Position numbers and translations under genes: made by a program. A stretch of 64,000 bases of DNA from Porphyrobacter sp. SLTP (GTDB taxonomy: Bacteria > Pseudomonadota > Alphaproteobacteria > Sphingomonadales > Sphingomonadaceae): NCBI RefSeq assembly GCF_009905735.1, contig NZ_JAAALE010000001.1, positions 124,001 through 188,000 of the forward strand, in the 5' to 3' direction. How positions within the stretch are numbered: position 1 is the first letter of the stretch; each line of letters opens with the position of its first letter. This document shows positions 1 to 10,102 of this stretch, piece by piece. The notes under the pieces are model-generated. The model had not been told where the DNA came from, made no database searches, and saw only the letters and a list, made by a program, of their open reading frames with translations.

Positions 1-50
1 TGTAGAGTGGAAGCTCCATCATGCGGTCTCACACTGCAAAATTAGCAGCC

Positions 51-1465
<1,415 letters not shown>

Positions 1466-1963
1466 CTAGGCCGCGATCAAACGCGCACGCGGCACCTGGA
1501 CCCGGCGCGGACCAGAAAGCAGGTCAACCAGCACCATGACCCGCGCATGACGATCGCCAGACAAAAGAATGCCGGTCACATCATCGAGCGCGCCGCCTAC
1601 AATCCGCACGGCGTCACCCGCCGCCAGAGGCGTATCGAAATCCACCACGCCGTGCGCATCTGAGCGCGTGGCCAAGCCTTCGACAAAGCCTGCGGGCAGG
1701 CAGGCAGGCATGTCGCCGAACATCACAAGCCGGGATACTCCGATCGTACCATTGACCGAGCGCCAGCTGTCGCGGGTCACGTCGAGCGATACAAACACAT
1801 ATCCAGGGAAAAGCGCTTCACGCACATCCAGAACGCGGCCAGCGCGGCGGCGAGTGCGGGAAATCCGCGGCGCAAAATGCGCGAAATCTTGTCGTCCCAG
1901 ATGCAGGCAAGCAAGCGCTTCCTTGCGCGGCTGGACCTGTACTGCATACCACTGCTGTGTCAT
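1466..1963 (-). CDS. NusG/RfaH-type transcription antiterminator
   Basis: A specialised NusG paralogue expected to bind RNA polymerase and increase read-through of a long surface-polysaccharide operon, as RfaH, UpxY and LoaP do. The 165-residue protein starts with the NGN fold (QQWYAVQVQPRKE at residues 3-15, then LFPGYVFVSLD, a hallmark of the family). It ends in a KOW domain (GDAVRIVGGALDDVTGILL). The ATG at 1963 is preferred over an in-frame GTG at 2008, because AAAAGGGG lies 7-8 bases upstream of the ATG and the extra N-terminal residues do not fit the family. It is not housekeeping NusG: it has no secE or rplK neighbour and sits at the head of gmd. Its target operon and DNA recruitment element are not identifiable by eye. 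Confidence 0.88.
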   Translation of the reverse strand: MTQQWYAVQVQPRKEALACLHLGRQDFAHFAPRISRTRRRAGRVLDVREALFPGYVFVSLDVTRDSWRSVNGTIGVSRLVMFGDMPACLPAGFVEGLATRSDAHGVVDFDTPLAAGDAVRIVGGALDDVTGILLSGDRHARVMVLVDLLSGPRRVQVPRARLIAA

Positions 1964-3271
1964 GCGAGAGCCCCTTTTGCGGCCGTGGAGAGGGGAGCAT
2001 GGCCGCACCGCGAGGTATATCGCTGCCTCGCACTATGTCCATAACCAACCAGCGCTTTTTCGCTTCGGGTCACCGCGCATTGCGCCACGAATTGCTAGCT
2101 CAGGGGCGGCCGGGCAGCTTTGCCATAGGAGGCACACACAGGCAGCGACCTATGCCGGTCACACCGAGCGGTAGCAGGACCGAAACCCTGAAGCGGCGCT
2201 TTACGATAAACAATAATGCGCTGGTCACTTTCACCCCCAATAGAGCTCTGCGCGACCCGAAGGGATGCGGTCCATGCCGGCCATCCCTTATTGTCCTAAG
2301 CCCCGCCCACACCCGGGGTGCGGGGCCATCTTTCTGGCTGGGTGGCGCCACTTTCTGGGCGCGAGTGGCTGTCGATCCTGCAGCGAGTTCACACCGCTGC
2401 TGAATGGCGCGCGACAGAGTGGTCCGAATAGATCGCCAATCTGCCGGCTCCGCAAACTACCGACAGAATTTTGCACTGAAGGTCGCTGGCAGCCATTCAT
2501 CTAGCGGCCGGTAGACTGCGAATCTTGCCAATCTGTTGCCAGATCAAAAGTCGTGCAGTGATGATGTGGCCCGAATATCACAAAGCGGGCTCGCGTGAGC
2601 AACAACACCGTTGGGCGCAGTTAATCGCGTTCAGGCCCAGGGAGCCTGCGAGGCAAACAGTCACAATGCTTGGCTTTGGCCTCCTCCTGCCGGAGTGCAG
2701 AGCACAGTCCAGCGTCGCCGAGCCTGCCGGAAAGCTCATCCCTGCGAGGAGCGAAGTCAAATTTTTGGGGCGCCAACCGCGTTTTGGGCTTGGTGACCCC
2801 GCCGCCTTGCTGCGGCCACAGCTCCCACGATATTCTGCAGCAGCATAGCCTTATTGTGTTGCTCGACTAACAAGCCCGCCAAGAAGGCGGCTGTCACCAA
2901 GAGATCACACTATTGCGTCAAGCCTACGTGACGGTCATGTTACGGCACAGAAAAATAGACCCTTTTGCCTTCATTGCACCGCACGATTTGCCCGGTTTGT
3001 CGCAATGGAAGTGCCATTTCATCCGACTTCCCGCACATTCGACGTCTAGCAATGTGGGTGGCCCGATTGCCACCGTTAGACGTTTCCTTGGGGAGGGAAA
3101 ACGGGGGTTAGGTGTCATACGATGTTTGGCGCAGGATAACTGTAGAGTTGGCGGCATCGAGCGGCGTGATCAAGCGCTCTCGTGCACTTTTAGCCTTCAG
3201 CCGCGTACTCGCGGGCTCATTTGGCCCGTCCGGATGCTTTCACTCCGCCATCAGATCGTTGGGATCGTTAA
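1964..3271. other. Gene-poor region in the polysaccharide locus
   Basis: About 1.3 kb without a convincing gene, between the divergent antiterminator and sugar-transferase genes. Open frames here lack ribosome binding sites and protein-like composition. At 2300-2326 there is a strong GC hairpin (GCCCCGC paired with GCGGGGC, with further pairing inside). It has no following T-run, so it is not a simple terminator. The stretch must hold the divergent promoters; it could also be the site of a lost gene. Confidence 0.5.
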
Positions 3272-4738
3272 ATGACAGAAGGTCCTTTGCCCCCTCTTTC
3301 TGAGGTCTCGCTTGGCCGATCTATGATTGTCAGCAGCGACACAACCGCCGAAGCCAAGAACGATCCAAGCACTTCTTCCGAGGGGCGCCCTACTCAGCCT
3401 CCGCACTTATCTTCGTCTCCCGCGGGAGTTGAAAAGTCAGAAGGCGGAGAGGCGGTCAATGTTGTGCCTCCGGAGCTTTTCAGCGCTTTCATGGTGCGGC
3501 GTCTCGAGCTGCCCTTCCTCCTTGTCGGCGGGATAGCTCCATCGATTGCTGTTTGGCGGTTGCAGGGGCGCGCACTTTTTGGCGAAGGCTTTACCGAAAC
3601 TCTGCTTATGCTCTCGCTCAGCATAGCCGTCAGTTGGTACGTTCTGGACCGTCTGCGCGCGCACGCCAAGGCACGGCATTTGTCTTATGTTATGCCTGTC
3701 AACACACTGGTCTATGGCAGTGCGTTGTCCGTTATCGCTTTGATGCGCCTGCCTTACTCAGCCTCATTTTTCTTGGTGGGCGCCACCAGCGCCATCGCGG
3801 TGAGCTTTATTCTCGCCGTACGCAGGCGCGGAATTATGAAACCGCACCTTATCCTGCTCAATGGGCGAGCCTCCGAGATTCGTCTAGGAGGGCAGTACTT
3901 GGCGGCACCATCGCTCGATGATCTTACTGCTTTATTGCAATCGGGACGACGTGGTTGGGCGCTCGTCGCCGACCTACATTACTATCACTCTGCACCATGG
4001 GAACGCCTATTTGCACAGGCTTCGTTGGCGGGGGTTCCGGTCTATCACTTTCGCCAGATTGCCGAGATGCAGACTGGACAGGTCAAGATCACCCACCTGA
4101 GCGAAAATGAGCTTGGCTCTCTAATTCCCAACGTCACCTATATGCCATTCAAGCGGCTTATTGATTTTCTGGCAGCGTTGCTTTTGCTACCATTCTGCGT
4201 CGTCGCCTTTGCGATCATTGCGCTTTTGGTAAAAATTGACTCGCCCGGCAGCGCGTTCTTCATTCAGGAGCGTGTGGGCTTCCGCGGGCGTACCTTCCGC
4301 ATGATCAAGTTTCGTACCATGCGCCAAACTGGACCATTGGAGGACGCACAGGATAGCCGCGAGGATGCGATGACCCGCACTGACGATGATCGGATTACCA
4401 GGATTGGTCGGTTTATGCGCCAGACCCGGATCGACGAACTTCCGCAGATATTCAACATCCTGAAAGGCGAAATGAGCTTCATTGGCCCGCGTCCTGAAGC
4501 TCGCTCACTCGCTGAATGGTATGAGGAAGAACTGCCGTTCTACTCCTACCGCCACATCGTGCGTCCCGGCATCACGGGCTGGGCGCAGGTCAATCAAGGC
4601 CACGTTACCGACGTAACGGACATTCTTTCCAAGCTGCGTTTTGATTTTTATTACATCAAGAACATATCGCTCTGGCTCGACCTGCTAGTCGCGTTGAAGA
4701 CCGTCCGCGTTATCGTTACTGGCCTTGGAGCAAAGTGA
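3272..4738 (+). CDS. Polyprenyl-phosphate sugar-1-phosphate transferase (WbaP/GumD family)
   Basis: Initiating enzyme of exopolysaccharide repeat-unit synthesis: it moves a sugar-1-phosphate from a nucleotide sugar to undecaprenyl phosphate at the inner membrane. The 488-residue product has a disordered N-terminus (about 70 residues) and four membrane helices (about residues 76-190). A soluble middle domain follows, then the C-terminal bacterial sugar transferase domain starting with the membrane segment at about residue 293. Core motifs are visible: FIQERVGFRGRTFRMIKFRTM-type (about 330-350), RQTRIDELPQIFNILKGEMS and FIGPRPE, and the C-terminal RPGITGWAQVNQG. The start is uncertain: the ATG at 3272 has no good ribosome site and an ATG at 3323 is possible. 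It lies convergent to the glycosyltransferase gene, 54 bp away. The sugar specificity (glucose or galactose) cannot be read from sequence. Confidence 0.93.
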   Translation: MTEGPLPPLSEVSLGRSMIVSSDTTAEAKNDPSTSSEGRPTQPPHLSSSPAGVEKSEGGEAVNVVPPELFSAFMVRRLELPFLLVGGIAPSIAVWRLQGRALFGEGFTETLLMLSLSIAVSWYVLDRLRAHAKARHLSYVMPVNTLVYGSALSVIALMRLPYSASFFLVGATSAIAVSFILAVRRRGIMKPHLILLNGRASEIRLGGQYLAAPSLDDLTALLQSGRRGWALVADLHYYHSAPWERLFAQASLAGVPVYHFRQIAEMQTGQVKITHLSENELGSLIPNVTYMPFKRLIDFLAALLLLPFCVVAFAIIALLVKIDSPGSAFFIQERVGFRGRTFRMIKFRTMRQTGPLEDAQDSREDAMTRTDDDRITRIGRFMRQTRIDELPQIFNILKGEMSFIGPRPEARSLAEWYEEELPFYSYRHIVRPGITGWAQVNQGHVTDVTDILSKLRFDFYYIKNISLWLDLLVALKTVRVIVTGLGAK

Positions 4739-4792
4739 TCTCTGATATGGTTGAGGCTGTGTCGCCCAGCCAGCATGGCTCCGACGCGAGTT

Positions 4793-6040
4793 TCAATCGG
4801 TTCCGACGATGTTCTTGGACACCGCCTCTTCGATGACGGACCGCCATTGAGCGATGCGATCAACCCGCGAAAGCTGACCGACAGAATAGGTTCGCGCGTT
4901 CTTTCCAAGCCTCTGCCGAAGTGCAAGGTCCCCCGCCAGCCGCGATACAAAATCGGCTACACCTTGCGCGTCGCCCTTGGCGAAACTCGACCCGCAGTCT
5001 GCTTTCCGGATCAGACGAGCGACCTCGCCTTCAATATCACCGATATATACGATGGGTCGTCCGACCGCGGCCGCGCCATAAAATTTGCTCGGAACAATCA
5101 AGCCTTCGAGTTCTGGTTCGAGTGAGAGCCAATGAATGTCGGGTACGCTGAGGCTCTGTCGCAATTCGGCGCGTGGTCGGTATGGCCGCTGCGCGACTAC
5201 ACTGGCTAGGCGAGCCTCCTTTGCTGCCGTCTCAAGGTCAGCATGTTTGGCGCCCCCGCCAATGAACAGAAACCGGACCGTCTCGGCCTGCCTGACTGAG
5301 AGGAGGGCTGCGGCTTCAAGCATGGTGGCTGCATCATGTGCCCGGCCCAAATTGCCCGAATATCCAACAACAATGTCGGTTTGGCTGAAACCCCATTGCG
5401 CGCGCAGAGAGTTATCCTCTGGCGAAAGCGGCAACAGCACATCGTCCTCCGCCCAATTTTGGATGACGCATAACTGTCTCTGGAAAACACCCCTAGATTG
5501 CAGCATTTGAGCCATGCGTTCCCCGATTATCACGTTCTTATCGGCGTGTTTCCATGCCCAATCGCGCAGCCGGATCACCCAACGGATTACTGGGTTCGAA
5601 GGCGAGCCAATGCCGAGACGCATAGCCGTTTCGGGATAGATATCCTGAACCCAATGGATGAGCCGCGCACCCTTGAATCGTGCGAGCAACGCCGCAAAGA
5701 TGCCAACCAGCGGCGGGTCGGTCAGGCAAATCACAATATCGCCTTGGCGGATATGGTGCAGCCCAGCGAAAATCAGGCCACAATAGAAGACAATGAAGTT
5801 TAGCGCACGCCCAGCGAGTGATTGATGTGAGATCGGTAAGTTAGGCAGGCGTGTAACGCTGACATCGCCCCCGAATAGGCTAAGCTGAGAGCCATCGGCT
5901 TCCGGCGTGTAGGAAGCTGCAGTGGTAATAACATGTATTTCAAGACCAATCGGCGACAATCCGACGACCAGATCGGTGAGCATCAGCGCCGTGGCGCTTT
6001 CGTCAGGATAGAAAAATCGGTTGATGAATATGAGGCGCAT
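4793..6040 (-). CDS. GT4-family glycosyltransferase (WcaI/WbuB-like)
   Basis: Predicted cytoplasmic, membrane-associated glycosyltransferase adding a sugar to the lipid-linked repeat unit. The 415-residue protein has a GT-B fold. Its N-terminal Rossmann half opens with LIFINRFFYPDESATALML, and IVICLTDPPLVG and HWVQDIYPETA follow. The C-terminal half holds VVGYSGNLGRAHD, the nucleotide-sugar binding region with the E-x7-E-like element (LSLEPELEGLIVPSKFYGAAAVG), and a GxPIVYIGD segment. These are typical of the WcaI/WbuB group. An upstream GTG at 6064 is also in frame; I prefer the ATG at 6040 because the fold begins there, although neither start has a strong ribosome site. Donor and acceptor are unknown. 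Confidence 0.9.
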   Translation of the reverse strand: MRLIFINRFFYPDESATALMLTDLVVGLSPIGLEIHVITTAASYTPEADGSQLSLFGGDVSVTRLPNLPISHQSLAGRALNFIVFYCGLIFAGLHHIRQGDIVICLTDPPLVGIFAALLARFKGARLIHWVQDIYPETAMRLGIGSPSNPVIRWVIRLRDWAWKHADKNVIIGERMAQMLQSRGVFQRQLCVIQNWAEDDVLLPLSPEDNSLRAQWGFSQTDIVVGYSGNLGRAHDAATMLEAAALLSVRQAETVRFLFIGGGAKHADLETAAKEARLASVVAQRPYRPRAELRQSLSVPDIHWLSLEPELEGLIVPSKFYGAAAVGRPIVYIGDIEGEVARLIRKADCGSSFAKGDAQGVADFVSRLAGDLALRQRLGKNARTYSVGQLSRVDRIAQWRSVIEEAVSKNIVGTD

Positions 6041-6044
6041 GAGC

Positions 6045-6404
6045 CCACGCGTACAAGGTGACACGACGTCGCTGCAAGGCCTGAGTGGCGGCGCTGCGCG
6101 TCAGAAAGGCGGTAGCGATCACCGTGATCAGCGCTAGCGCCTCTTTTCTTCTGGCAACGGCGCATGGGGAGGGGAGGATCTGCCTATTTCTGGACGACCC
6201 TTCAAGCTAATCCGGTCTTGTTCCGAGCCGGTCGTCGTCATCCACGCGACCGATGCGTCCTTCCTAGGCCTACGGGACGAGGACGAGGGCGTCTGAAGGA
6301 TCGCCCCCGCAAAATGCGGCCAGCGCAAGTGCAAAGGCCAGCGCCATGCGACCGAGAATGGTTGCAAACGCAACCCCGGCAAGGGTCTGGAACAAGGGCC
6401 ACTA
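6045..6404 (-). pseudogene. Possible decayed membrane-protein gene
   Basis: Upstream of the glycosyltransferase, two minus-strand stretches in different frames read like parts of one membrane protein. Bases 6401-6273 encode a hydrophobic segment (GVAFATILGRMALAFALALA), which ends at a stop at 6270-6272. A second frame overlapping the glycosyltransferase start reads ALITVIATAFLTRSAATQAL. Neither has a start codon with a ribosome site. This would fit a frameshifted remnant of a polysaccharide flippase or acyltransferase, but the family cannot be named. Chance hydrophobic frames are the alternative. Confidence 0.25.
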
Positions 6405-6712
6405 GCAAGGGCTATGGTTGGACGATGTACATGCAGGCACCCGTCACCCAATCTCAGGAGAGGGTAGGAAACAAGCTGGCTGGTGCAGCACAGCCTGGCT
6501 GTCATGCTTGCGCGATTTCGGCGCAGCTCTGTGACCATATGGGCGCCGACTGCGGGGCCTTGGCGTTGTGGATTGCCATACGTCTAAACCGAACTCCGCG
6601 CCGCACCGACCAGCCCATTCTCTATCGCAAAAACTCACCTGGATCAGGGATGATAGACTTTATTCGGTAAGGTTTTGATGCTATGGGACTACTACACATG
6701 GGAGTACAAGCC
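6405..6712. other. Intergenic, nothing recognised
   Basis: About 300 bp between the decayed frame and the small secreted-protein gene. It must hold the promoter of the latter. No repeats or hairpins stand out. Confidence 0.4.
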
Positions 6713-7129
6713 GTGATCAAGATTTCAAACCGCAGCACTTGGGCCGCGCTCGCGTCGCTTGCGGTCCTTTCGTCCGCCGCGATTGGCGGTGTCGCGATTG
6801 CACAGAATGGGCCCGCGCCGAAGCAGTGCGGCGTGACGATTGATCGCAGTGCAGATCCTTCAAGCTTTGGCCTCGTACGCCAAGAATTCAAGAACGGCAG
6901 CTGTATATGTGCCGTGACGACGGGTCCGTTGGATCAATCCGAGTCGGTAGAGAAGCGGATCGCTTCGCTTGTTGAAAGCAGGACATGCGCTGATGCGACC
7001 TCAGTCGTTATGCCCGGTCAAGGCGCCGGCCTGTCGGGAGCTGTGATAGGTGGCGTAGCCGGTATTGTCGCTGTCGTTGGCTTGGTATCTGCACTCGATG
7101 ACGACGAACCGCAGCCCGTTAGTCCGTAA
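6713..7129 (+). CDS. Small secreted or membrane-anchored protein of unknown function
   Basis: I do not recognise a family. The 138-residue product has a signal peptide (WAALASLAVLSSAAIGGVAIA, cleaved before QNG) and a short periplasmic part with four cysteines (KQCGV, GSCICAV, TCADA), possibly disulfide-bonded. A glycine-rich hydrophobic helix near the C-terminus (GLSGAVIGGVAGIVAVVGLVSA) is followed by an acidic tail. I chose the GTG at 6713 because GGGAG lies eight bases upstream; ATGs at 6683 and 6698 are in frame but would lengthen the signal peptide unnaturally. It stands alone between polysaccharide genes, pointing to an envelope role that cannot be specified. Confidence 0.7.
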   Translation: MIKISNRSTWAALASLAVLSSAAIGGVAIAQNGPAPKQCGVTIDRSADPSSFGLVRQEFKNGSCICAVTTGPLDQSESVEKRIASLVESRTCADATSVVMPGQGAGLSGAVIGGVAGIVAVVGLVSALDDDEPQPVSP

Positions 7130-7527
7130 CGCCGCTCTCGAATGTGCCGGGCTGCGCCGATGACTTGGGCATTCGTGCAGTTTTGAATTTCGCATAGGAT
7201 GATCAGCGCGAACGTTGAAGTCTTAAGGCGCACCAAGACAGCTCAGAGGTCATGTCTCGGTATAGGCTGCAAATTAGCAGCCGCGTGTATTTCGAGAAAC
7301 GCTCCAAAAGGGCTATCGCAGACTAACCGCTGGCCTCTGCTAGACATCCTTCGTCGCGCGTTGCAAATCGCCCAAAACCACTCGTAAACCGGTCGCGATT
7401 ATGCAGCGGTGCCTAAGAGCACATCAACTTTGCTTTGTCGCGCCAATATGCCCGGCACCGTGAGCAAAGCTTGCCTGCGGCTATATGCGCCAACCGCTGC
7501 TGCGCCTCGGCACACGCTAGCTTTTCA
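7130..7527. other. Intergenic, nothing recognised
   Basis: About 400 bp between two convergent genes (the secreted protein and the ligase-like gene). No clear gene, hairpin plus T-run or repeat was seen. Confidence 0.4.
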
Positions 7528-8877
7528 TTAAGCTTGGTCCGGCGCGCGATCCGGCTGTTTCGGCGCCTTACCTATTGCTGCCGACTGAACCGCCATCATG
7601 ACCAGGCTGATTGCAAAAACACCGCTGATCGCCGCCGTTCGCAGTGGATAGTCGACGACCGAATGAATTAGAATTGTCCCCACGGCAATTGCGCCTGCCA
7701 AAGCAAAGGGGTTGTCGGTCTCATTTAGCCAGATCCGGACCAAGCTGCGCATCCACCAGGCCAGAAAGGCCACCATCAGCGGCAGGCTAAGGAAACCGAG
7801 CTCGAGCAACAATTCGAGATAATCATTATGCGCATGATTGATATAGGCTTTGCTCACCTTATCGGTATCTTCGTAGCGCTGATAGACCTCGGAAAATGTG
7901 CCAAGGCCCGACCCGAAGGGTAAGTGATCGCCAATCGCCTCAAGCGTGTGGCTCCAGATTTGCTGGCGGCTGCCACCCGAGGAATCGAGCTCCTCAAATT
8001 CCAGAAGCTGTGCACCTTCTTCAGTCACCAGCAGCCAACTGAGCCCCCCGACCAGCACAAGCGGCAGCAGTATCAGGCTCGCCTTGCGGATCTGCCAGGA
8101 TCTTACCAAAATCATCGCGCTCGCGACAAGCACCGGCCCAATCAGCGCGAAGCCCGCCAGGGACCCATTGACCACAATCCCTGTGATAACCAGCGCAGCG
8201 AGCCCGAGGCCAATTGCGATAAAGAGTACATTAAATTCCTCTTTGCCGGTCTTGAACTGCCGCGCGATCAGTGCAGCTATAAATGGCAAGCTTACAAGCA
8301 TCAGGGTAGCCAAATGATTGCTATTGGCGAAAAATCCGACCGTAGAACCAACGTTGGTGATGGTGTAGAGATAGGCTAACGATCCTCTACCTTGCCCAAG
8401 CTGGATAGCGCCCAGCAAGACGGAAAGCGCCATTGCCGCCACGATCGCCCAAGCCAGGCGCTGCGGCTGCCAGGCCGACAGCCGCAGCATGCCAACGGCC
8501 AAAGCCATCGCCGGTATCAACCAGACAGCCGATTTGAGCGCCTCGTTGGGCAAGAGACCCCAAAACACTGGTGCATAATCGAGCCCAATCGCTGCCCCCT
8601 CTGCCGCCAACGCAGCGCGCCCTGTAGGCATGTCCCACAGAGCCTGGGGGATTGGGACAAACTGCAGCAGTATCATGAGCACGGCGGCGATGAGCAGCCG
8701 AGCGAATATGCGTCCATCGGCTGTCTGGGGTGACGATGGTTGCCACAATGCCCAAGCGATCAGGATAGCACCGAGAACCTGCAACACACCATTCGCAAAA
8801 AAGCCCCCATTACTGGCGCCTCCCAGAATGAGGCAGGCCAGCAGATACAGAGGGATCCATAGGTCGCGCATCGGCAC
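7528..8877 (-). CDS. O-antigen ligase / Wzy-type polymerase family membrane protein
   Basis: Polytopic inner-membrane protein (449 residues, roughly a dozen hydrophobic segments) of the Wzy_C family. It would polymerise or transfer lipid-linked repeat units on the periplasmic face. The diagnostic periplasmic loop carries GSGLGTFSEVYQRYE followed by NHAHNDYLELLLELG (about residues 315-355), a well-conserved signature of these enzymes. The GTG at 8877 overlaps the stop of the upstream TPR gene (TAGTG), and an ATG two codons later is equally possible. It is the last gene of the co-polymerase operon. Ligase and polymerase cannot be separated by sequence alone; within an EPS operon, polymerase is the more likely role. 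Confidence 0.88.
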   Translation of the reverse strand: MPMRDLWIPLYLLACLILGGASNGGFFANGVLQVLGAILIAWALWQPSSPQTADGRIFARLLIAAVLMILLQFVPIPQALWDMPTGRAALAAEGAAIGLDYAPVFWGLLPNEALKSAVWLIPAMALAVGMLRLSAWQPQRLAWAIVAAMALSVLLGAIQLGQGRGSLAYLYTITNVGSTVGFFANSNHLATLMLVSLPFIAALIARQFKTGKEEFNVLFIAIGLGLAALVITGIVVNGSLAGFALIGPVLVASAMILVRSWQIRKASLILLPLVLVGGLSWLLVTEEGAQLLEFEELDSSGGSRQQIWSHTLEAIGDHLPFGSGLGTFSEVYQRYEDTDKVSKAYINHAHNDYLELLLELGFLSLPLMVAFLAWWMRSLVRIWLNETDNPFALAGAIAVGTILIHSVVDYPLRTAAISGVFAISLVMMAVQSAAIGKAPKQPDRAPDQA

Positions 8878-10067
8878 TACTCATTCCCCAGTCTTAGGAT
8901 CTCAACGGAACGGATCACGACCGAGCGGGCCCCCCTTTCGTCCCCAACGCGTGCTGCAAGCGCCAGCCACTGTGCCGGACAGGCATCGACCGGCACCGTA
9001 AAGCGGTCCGTGACGCGGGTGCCGAGAATGTTCGCGCGCTCGAACGGCAGGTCGATTAAGGTTGTCCCGCTGGTCGCACAATCGACCCGCCAGGCAAGAT
9101 CGGGCAAGCTGGTACCTTGTGTGCCAAGACTATAGTTTAGGCGATAGGTCCCCGGCGTGAGCAACAGCGCCTGGCGAGCCACCACCCAATTTTTGCGACC
9201 GAAATGGACGACCTGCAATCCTGCAACACTCTGCTCTGCCAAGCCACCGTCAGACGCGGAAATCTGCCACCCAAATGGCGGACCCACATTGCCCGAGAAT
9301 TTTGGATCAATGACACGCCCAAGATCGGCCGGCTGACGGGCGTAGAAATGCGCCCACAACTGCGCCGCCTCTGGCCACCGTTCTGCCTTCAGATAGGGGT
9401 CGATCAGACCACCAACCTGCTGCCTGATGCTATCGCTGCTCAATTGCTCTGCGGTCATACGAGCGCTTAATGCCATAATAAGCGCCGGATCGACCTGCTG
9501 CTCAGCCAGTTCGCGCATGATGGGATAGTTCAGCAGCGACCCCTGAAGCGCCTGTTTCGTTGCCGCGCGGGTAGTATCGTTCTGCACCAAGCTGGCAAGG
9601 ACCGGTAATAGTGTTTGCGTCGAGCCAGGCCGGAGACGCTCGAGCACGCCAGCCTCAGTCACGACCTGCTTCGCATTGGCCTGCCGAAGATAGGCTTCCA
9701 AAAGCATGACGCGCGTGATTGCGTTTCGAGGATCACGCTGTCGAGCGATTTCGAGCAAGCGCAGGGCTTCACTGTAGCGCCCTTCATTGGCGGCGCCAAA
9801 GGCAGCCACCACAAAGGCTTCATCGCTCAGAGGTTCGCGGCGTGCAGCGCCCAGAACCGCTGAGCGATATGCAAGTGATGGGCCTGATGGATTTCGTGTC
9901 AGCTCGGCGCGCGTTTGGCTCAGGACCCGAAAAGGATCATCGGCAAGCGAGCCGGCAAGCCGGGAGTCAAAGGGCGCCAACCTCAGATTCCAAGTCATTG
10001 CCAGCAGAGCCAAAGCGCCAAGGCTTAAGGCCGAGAAAGTGGCCACCATACGCTGCGCCCAAATCAC
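8877..10067 (-). CDS. TPR-containing exopolysaccharide-locus protein
   Basis: A 396-residue protein with one N-terminal membrane anchor (residues 8-27), so most of it is probably periplasmic. The middle part has tetratricopeptide-like helices (for example NEGRYSEALRLLEIARQRDPRNAITRV at about 92-118, not written in full). The C-terminal third (from about residue 245) is beta-rich and resembles a carbohydrate-binding jelly roll (PGTYRLNYSLGTQGTSLPDL). Such proteins occur between Wzc and Wzy genes in sphingomonad EPS loci and may scaffold the polymerase/co-polymerase complex (inference). The GTG start is supported by GAGG five bases upstream. Translation is coupled to the downstream ligase gene. 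Confidence 0.75.
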   Translation of the reverse strand: MIWAQRMVATFSALSLGALALLAMTWNLRLAPFDSRLAGSLADDPFRVLSQTRAELTRNPSGPSLAYRSAVLGAARREPLSDEAFVVAAFGAANEGRYSEALRLLEIARQRDPRNAITRVMLLEAYLRQANAKQVVTEAGVLERLRPGSTQTLLPVLASLVQNDTTRAATKQALQGSLLNYPIMRELAEQQVDPALIMALSARMTAEQLSSDSIRQQVGGLIDPYLKAERWPEAAQLWAHFYARQPADLGRVIDPKFSGNVGPPFGWQISASDGGLAEQSVAGLQVVHFGRKNWVVARQALLLTPGTYRLNYSLGTQGTSLPDLAWRVDCATSGTTLIDLPFERANILGTRVTDRFTVPVDACPAQWLALAARVGDERGARSVVIRSVEILRLGNE

Positions 10068-10102
10068 ACTAACCTCACCGAAAACTACCAGCCCTTCCTG
10101 AG

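Noticed and set aside
2160..2185. GAGCGGTAGCAGG, resembling the RfaH ops element
   Set aside because: It lacks the full GGCGGTAGCGT consensus, and an alphaproteobacterial NusG paralogue need not use the E. coli signal. Too short to claim.
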